A stretch of 17,711 nt of DNA. Source: Lentisphaerota bacterium. GTDB lineage: Bacteria; Verrucomicrobiota; Kiritimatiellia; RFP12; UBA3636. The position numbers and the translations under genes were made by a program. Under the pieces are notes generated by a model that ran no database searches, was not told the DNA's origin, and saw only the letters and a program-made list of their open reading frames with translations. Below, in pieces: positions 14,955-17,711 of the stretch (the first letter of the stretch is position 1; the number at the start of each line of letters is the position of its first letter). The stretch covers positions 1 to 17,711 of the forward strand of contig JAAZAI010000013.1 of assembly GCA_012514445.1 (NCBI GenBank). Reading direction: 5' to 3'.

Positions 14955-16004
14955 ATGTCACTTCTCGAAAACATCCACGTCGAATCCGCCGAGCTGCTCG
15001 CGACGCCGCGTGAAATCCACGCCGCGCTGCCGCAGACCGCCCGCACGATGCAGACCGTGCTCAAGGGCCGCGAGACGATCGAGCGCATTCTCGACCACGA
15101 GGATCCGCGCCTGCTCGCCATCGTCGGCCCCTGCTCGATCCACAACCTCGAAGCCGCCGAGGAGTACGCGCTGAAGCTCAAGGCGCTCGCCGACGAGATC
15201 GCCGACGAGATCGTCGTCGTGATGCGCGTCTACTTCGAAAAGCCACGCTCCGTGCTCGGGTGGAAGGGGCTCATCAACGACCCCTACATGAACGACACCT
15301 TCCGCATCGAGGAGGGCCTGCGCATGGCGCGCCGGTTTTTGCTGCGCGTCGCCGAAATCGGCCTGCCCGCCGGCACGGAACTGCTCGACACGCTCATCCC
15401 GCAGTACATCGGCGACCTCGTCTCGTGGGCCGCGATCGGCGCGCGCACCGCCGAAGCGCAGACGCACCGCGAGCTGGCCAGCGGCTCCTCCATGCCCGTG
15501 GGGTTCAAGAACGGCACGGACGGCTCCATCGACACCGCGCTCAACGGGATGCAGTCCGCGCTCGGGCCGCACCACTTCCTCGGCGTCACGGCCGACGGCC
15601 TCCCCGCCGTCTTCAGCACCACCGGAAATCCGCACCCGCATCTCGTGCTGCGCGGCGGAAGGACGCCCAACTACGACGAAGCCACCCTCCGCGACTGCGC
15701 GGCGCGACTCGAAGCCAAGCACCTGCCGCGCGCCATCATCGTGGACTGCAGCCACGCCAACTCCGCCAAGAAGCCGGAGCGCCAGGCCGTCGTCCTCGAC
15801 GACATCCTCGGCCAGCTCGAACGCGGCAACGGCGCCATCCGCGGCTTCATGCTCGAGAGCAACCTCGAACCCGGCTCCCAGCCGATCCCCCAGGACCTCT
15901 CCACCCTCAATCCTCGCGTGTCGGTGACCGATGCCTGCATCGGCTGGGACACCACCGAACAACTCCTGCGCAGCGCCCACGCGCGGCGCCGGGCCGCATC
16001 ATGA
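14955..16004 (+). CDS. aroFGH: 3-deoxy-7-phosphoheptulonate (DAHP) synthase, AroF/G/H type
   Basis: Condenses phosphoenolpyruvate and erythrose 4-phosphate, the first step of the shikimate pathway. The 349-residue protein is a type I alpha enzyme like E. coli AroF/AroG/AroH. Motifs: VGPCSIHN with metal ligand C60, MRVYFEKPRSVLGWKG (90-105), SWAAIGARTAEAQTHRELAS, GFKNGTDGS (183-191), and DCSHANS with H268. The remaining metal ligands fit E301 and D327. Which feedback type (Phe, Tyr or Trp) cannot be fixed by eye; its place between trpF and trpB suggests a link to tryptophan. No Shine-Dalgarno: the ATG follows CCACTCCCCACTCCCCC. Confidence 0.95.
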   Translation: MSLLENIHVESAELLATPREIHAALPQTARTMQTVLKGRETIERILDHEDPRLLAIVGPCSIHNLEAAEEYALKLKALADEIADEIVVVMRVYFEKPRSVLGWKGLINDPYMNDTFRIEEGLRMARRFLLRVAEIGLPAGTELLDTLIPQYIGDLVSWAAIGARTAEAQTHRELASGSSMPVGFKNGTDGSIDTALNGMQSALGPHHFLGVTADGLPAVFSTTGNPHPHLVLRGGRTPNYDEATLRDCAARLEAKHLPRAIIVDCSHANSAKKPERQAVVLDDILGQLERGNGAIRGFMLESNLEPGSQPIPQDLSTLNPRVSVTDACIGWDTTEQLLRSAHARRRAAS

Positions 16005-16051
16005 GTGAGAGAGTCTGTGCGTATGGGAGTTTGGGAGTGTAGGAGAGTTAA

Positions 16052-16083
16052 CTTTGTCGCGAGATTGTCGTGAGCTTTGTCGG
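16052..16083 (-). repeat. Inverted GACAAAG-type array after DAHP synthase
   Basis: CTTTGTCGCGAG, ATTGTCGTGAG and CTTTGTCGG; its reverse complement reproduces the order seen before trpC and before DAHP synthase. A matching forward CTCGCGACAAAG lies at about 16204-16215 near the other end of the gap. Between the DAHP synthase stop and this array is GAGTGAGAG/GGGAGT-rich text that partly mirrors the CTCACGCA run before trpB. Confidence 0.65.
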
Positions 16084-16091
16084 ATCTGATT

Positions 16092-16150
16092 CCCAATCCC
16101 AATCCTAATCCTATCCTAATCGTAATCCCAATCTTAATCTTAATCTTAAT
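16092..16150 (-). repeat. Inverted hexamer array (CYTAAT units) before trpB
   Basis: Ten units, nine of exactly 6 nt and one of 5: CCCAAT twice, CCTAAT, CCTAT, CCTAAT, CGTAAT, CCCAAT and CTTAAT three times. These are reverse complements of the NGATTA units before trpD (11589-11630), so the two gaps carry the same family in opposite orientation. Confidence 0.75.
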
Positions 16151-16246
16151 CCCCCTGTCCTATCCCTGCGAATCTCTTGGCGCAAGTCCACCAATCTACA
16201 AATCTCGCGACAAAGTTGTTTCCTGAACCCTGCCCCCAGTTCCCAA

Positions 16247-16278
16247 CTCACGCACTCACGCTCTCACGCACTCACGCA
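16247..16278 (+). repeat. Octamer run CTCACGCA, 4 units
   Basis: CTCACGCA, CTCACGCT, CTCACGCA, CTCACGCA in 8-nt phase, then CTCCTGAACCCTCC to the trpB start. CTGAACCCT occurs here twice (about 16223 and 16282) and also before trpC. The whole 298-nt gap 16005-16302 consists of such arrays with no gene. Confidence 0.65.
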
Positions 16279-16302
16279 CTCCTGAACCCTCCCCACCCCT
16301 CT

Positions 16303-17517
16303 ATGAAAAAACTCATTGGCTCCCATCCCGACGCCTCCGGCCACTTCGGCCCGTACGGCGGACGCTACGTCGGCGAGACGCTCATCGTCGCGCTCGACAA
16401 GCTCGCCGCCGCCTACGCCGAGGCCGCGAACGATCCCGCCTTCGACCGCGAGTTCCGCGACATGCTCGAGCACTACGCCGCGCGGCCCACGCCCGTCGAC
16501 CACGCGAAGCGCCTCTCCGAGCACGTCGGCGGCGCGCAGATCTACCTCAAGCGCGAGGACTGCACCCACACCGGCGCCCACAAGATCAACAACGTCGTCG
16601 GGCAGGGACTCCTCGCGTGCCGCATGGGCAAGCGCAAGGTGATCGCCGAGACGGGGGCCGGACAACACGGTGTCGCCACCGCGACCATCGCCGCCCGCCT
16701 CGGGATGTCCTGCAAGGTCTTCATGGGGGCCGAGGATGTCCGCCGCCAGGCGCCCAACGTCCTGCGGATGCGGCTGCTCGGAGCCGAAGTCGTGCCGGTC
16801 GCCTCGGGAACCGCCACCCTCAAGGACGCCATGAACGAGGCCCTGCGCGACTGGGTCGCCGAGGTCGAGGACACCTACTACGTCATCGGCACCGTCTCGG
16901 GACCGCACCCCTATCCGGTCATGGTCCGCGACCTGCAGCGGGTCATCGGCGACGAGGCGCGGCGCCAGATGATCGAGCAGACCGGGCGTCTGCCCGACCT
17001 GCTCGTCGCCTGCGTCGGTGGCGGCAGCAACGCCATGGGGCTGTTCTACCCCTTCCTGGCCGATCCCTGCGCCATGCTCGGGGCCGAGGCCGCCGGCGAG
17101 GGGCTGGACACGCCGCGCCATGCCGCCTCGATCAGCGGCGGCTCCCCGGGGACGCTTCACGGCGCCATGACCTACCTGCTGCAGAGCGACGAGGGTCAGA
17201 TCCACGAGGCCTGGTCGATCTCGGCGGGTCTCGACTATCCGGGCGTGGGCCCCGAGCATGCGCTGCTGCACGACCTCGGGCGGGTGCGCTACACGGGCGT
17301 GACCGACCGCGAGGCCGTCGAGGCCTTCCAGCTCCTCTGCACGTTCGAGGGGATCATTCCGGCGCTCGAGAGCGCGCACGCCCTCGCCGCCGCGATCCGC
17401 GAGGCCCGGCGGCGGCCCCGCGGAGAGGCGATCCTCGTCTGCCTCTCCGGACGCGGGGACAAGGACCTCGACCACATTACCGCGTATATGACGAGGGAAT
17501 CGAGCCCATCGAGATAG
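16303..17517 (+). CDS. trpB: Tryptophan synthase beta subunit
   Basis: A PLP enzyme that joins indole (channelled from TrpA) to serine. The 404-residue protein is the TrpB1 type that works with TrpA. It starts with GHFGPYGGRYVGETL (13-27). PLP lysine K94 is in HTGAHKINN, E116 in AETGAGQHGVA, and the phosphate loop GGGSNA lies in LLVACVGGGSNAMG. Later motifs are SISGGSPGTLHG, SAGLDYPGVGPEHA and the C-terminal VCLSGRGDKD. The ATG at 16303 is chosen over an upstream in-frame start because the family begins here and the upstream text is repeat sequence. No Shine-Dalgarno is visible; CCCTCCCCACCCCTCT precedes the ATG. Confidence 0.97.
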   Translation: MKKLIGSHPDASGHFGPYGGRYVGETLIVALDKLAAAYAEAANDPAFDREFRDMLEHYAARPTPVDHAKRLSEHVGGAQIYLKREDCTHTGAHKINNVVGQGLLACRMGKRKVIAETGAGQHGVATATIAARLGMSCKVFMGAEDVRRQAPNVLRMRLLGAEVVPVASGTATLKDAMNEALRDWVAEVEDTYYVIGTVSGPHPYPVMVRDLQRVIGDEARRQMIEQTGRLPDLLVACVGGGSNAMGLFYPFLADPCAMLGAEAAGEGLDTPRHAASISGGSPGTLHGAMTYLLQSDEGQIHEAWSISAGLDYPGVGPEHALLHDLGRVRYTGVTDREAVEAFQLLCTFEGIIPALESAHALAAAIREARRRPRGEAILVCLSGRGDKDLDHITAYMTRESSPSR

Positions 17518-17581
17518 TCGAGGGCATCGCTTCGCCGCTCCATCGACCTCATCGACCCTCGCGAAAAAACAGGAAACCGCC

Positions 17582-17711
17582 ATGAACCGCATCGATCAGA
17601 CTTTTCAGAACCTGGCCGCCGCCAAGCGCAAGGCGCTCATCGCCTTCCTGACGGCCGGCGACCCCGATTTCGCCACCAGTCTTGTCCTTCTCAAGGCGGC
17701 CTGTGCCGCCG
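17582..17711 (+). CDS. trpA: Tryptophan synthase alpha subunit (5' part, cut by window end)
   Basis: The N-terminal 43 residues begin MNRIDQTFQNL and contain ALIAFLTAGDPDF, the first-strand motif of TrpA, which splits indole-3-glycerol phosphate into indole and glyceraldehyde 3-phosphate. The catalytic glutamate and aspartate lie beyond the window. AGGAAA (about 17571-17576) before the ATG is a proper ribosome-binding site, in contrast to trpB. The gap to trpB is 64 nt and free of arrays. Confidence 0.93.
   Translation, partial: MNRIDQTFQNLAAAKRKALIAFLTAGDPDFATSLVLLKAACAA

Overview
The window is about 17.7 kb of GC-rich DNA (third codon positions are almost all G or C) from a Gram-negative-type bacterium: it encodes the lipid A kinase LpxK, a lipoprotein N-acetylmuramoyl-L-alanine amidase and a second lipoprotein. 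The style of the proteins and the repeat-filled intergenic regions suggest the PVC group (Kiritimatiellota/Verrucomicrobiota-like), but this is a guess: no rRNA or marker gene is present to prove it.

Left part (1-3330): the tail of an unidentified gene, a palindrome-bearing spacer, then an OGG1-type 8-oxoguanine DNA glycosylase (+) that converges with quinolinate synthase nadA (-) with only 5 nt between them. nadA follows a GNAT acetyltransferase (-). A divergent intergenic region with a good sigma70-type promoter leads into the next block.

Middle part (3331-8234): a compact forward operon lpxK - ruvB - lipoprotein amidase - unknown lipoprotein - nth (endonuclease III). Gaps are 15 nt or less, or ORFs overlap, except for a roughly 107-nt gap before the second lipoprotein.

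Spacer (8235-9144): no convincing intact gene. It is packed with palindromes and repeats, plus a possible zinc-ribbon gene remnant on the minus strand, and ends in a near-consensus promoter (TTGACT, 17 nt, TATAAA).

Right part (9070-17711): a complete tryptophan operon, trpL - trpE - trpG - trpD - trpC - trpF - DAHP synthase - trpB - trpA (trpA cut by the window end). The leader encodes a 27-residue peptide with three Phe codons and then two tandem Trp codons. It is followed by mutually exclusive RNA pairings and a terminator-like hairpin, the architecture of ribosome-mediated attenuation. Inclusion of the first enzyme of the shikimate pathway means the operon controls both entry of carbon into aromatic synthesis and the tryptophan branch.

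The most unusual feature is in the gaps between the trp genes (trpG/trpD, trpD/trpC, trpF/DAHP synthase, DAHP synthase/trpB). Each holds 285-456 nt of short-period arrays: heptamer GAAAYTN, hexamer NGATTA, 12-mer GACAAAGCTCRC and C-rich heptamers/octamers. Arrays at the two ends of a gap tend to be reverse complements, so each gap could fold into a long stem. The four genes that follow these gaps have C-rich sequence and no visible Shine-Dalgarno directly before the ATG, whereas trpE, trpG and trpA have one. Coordinates of repeats between about 8600 and 8880 may be off by one.
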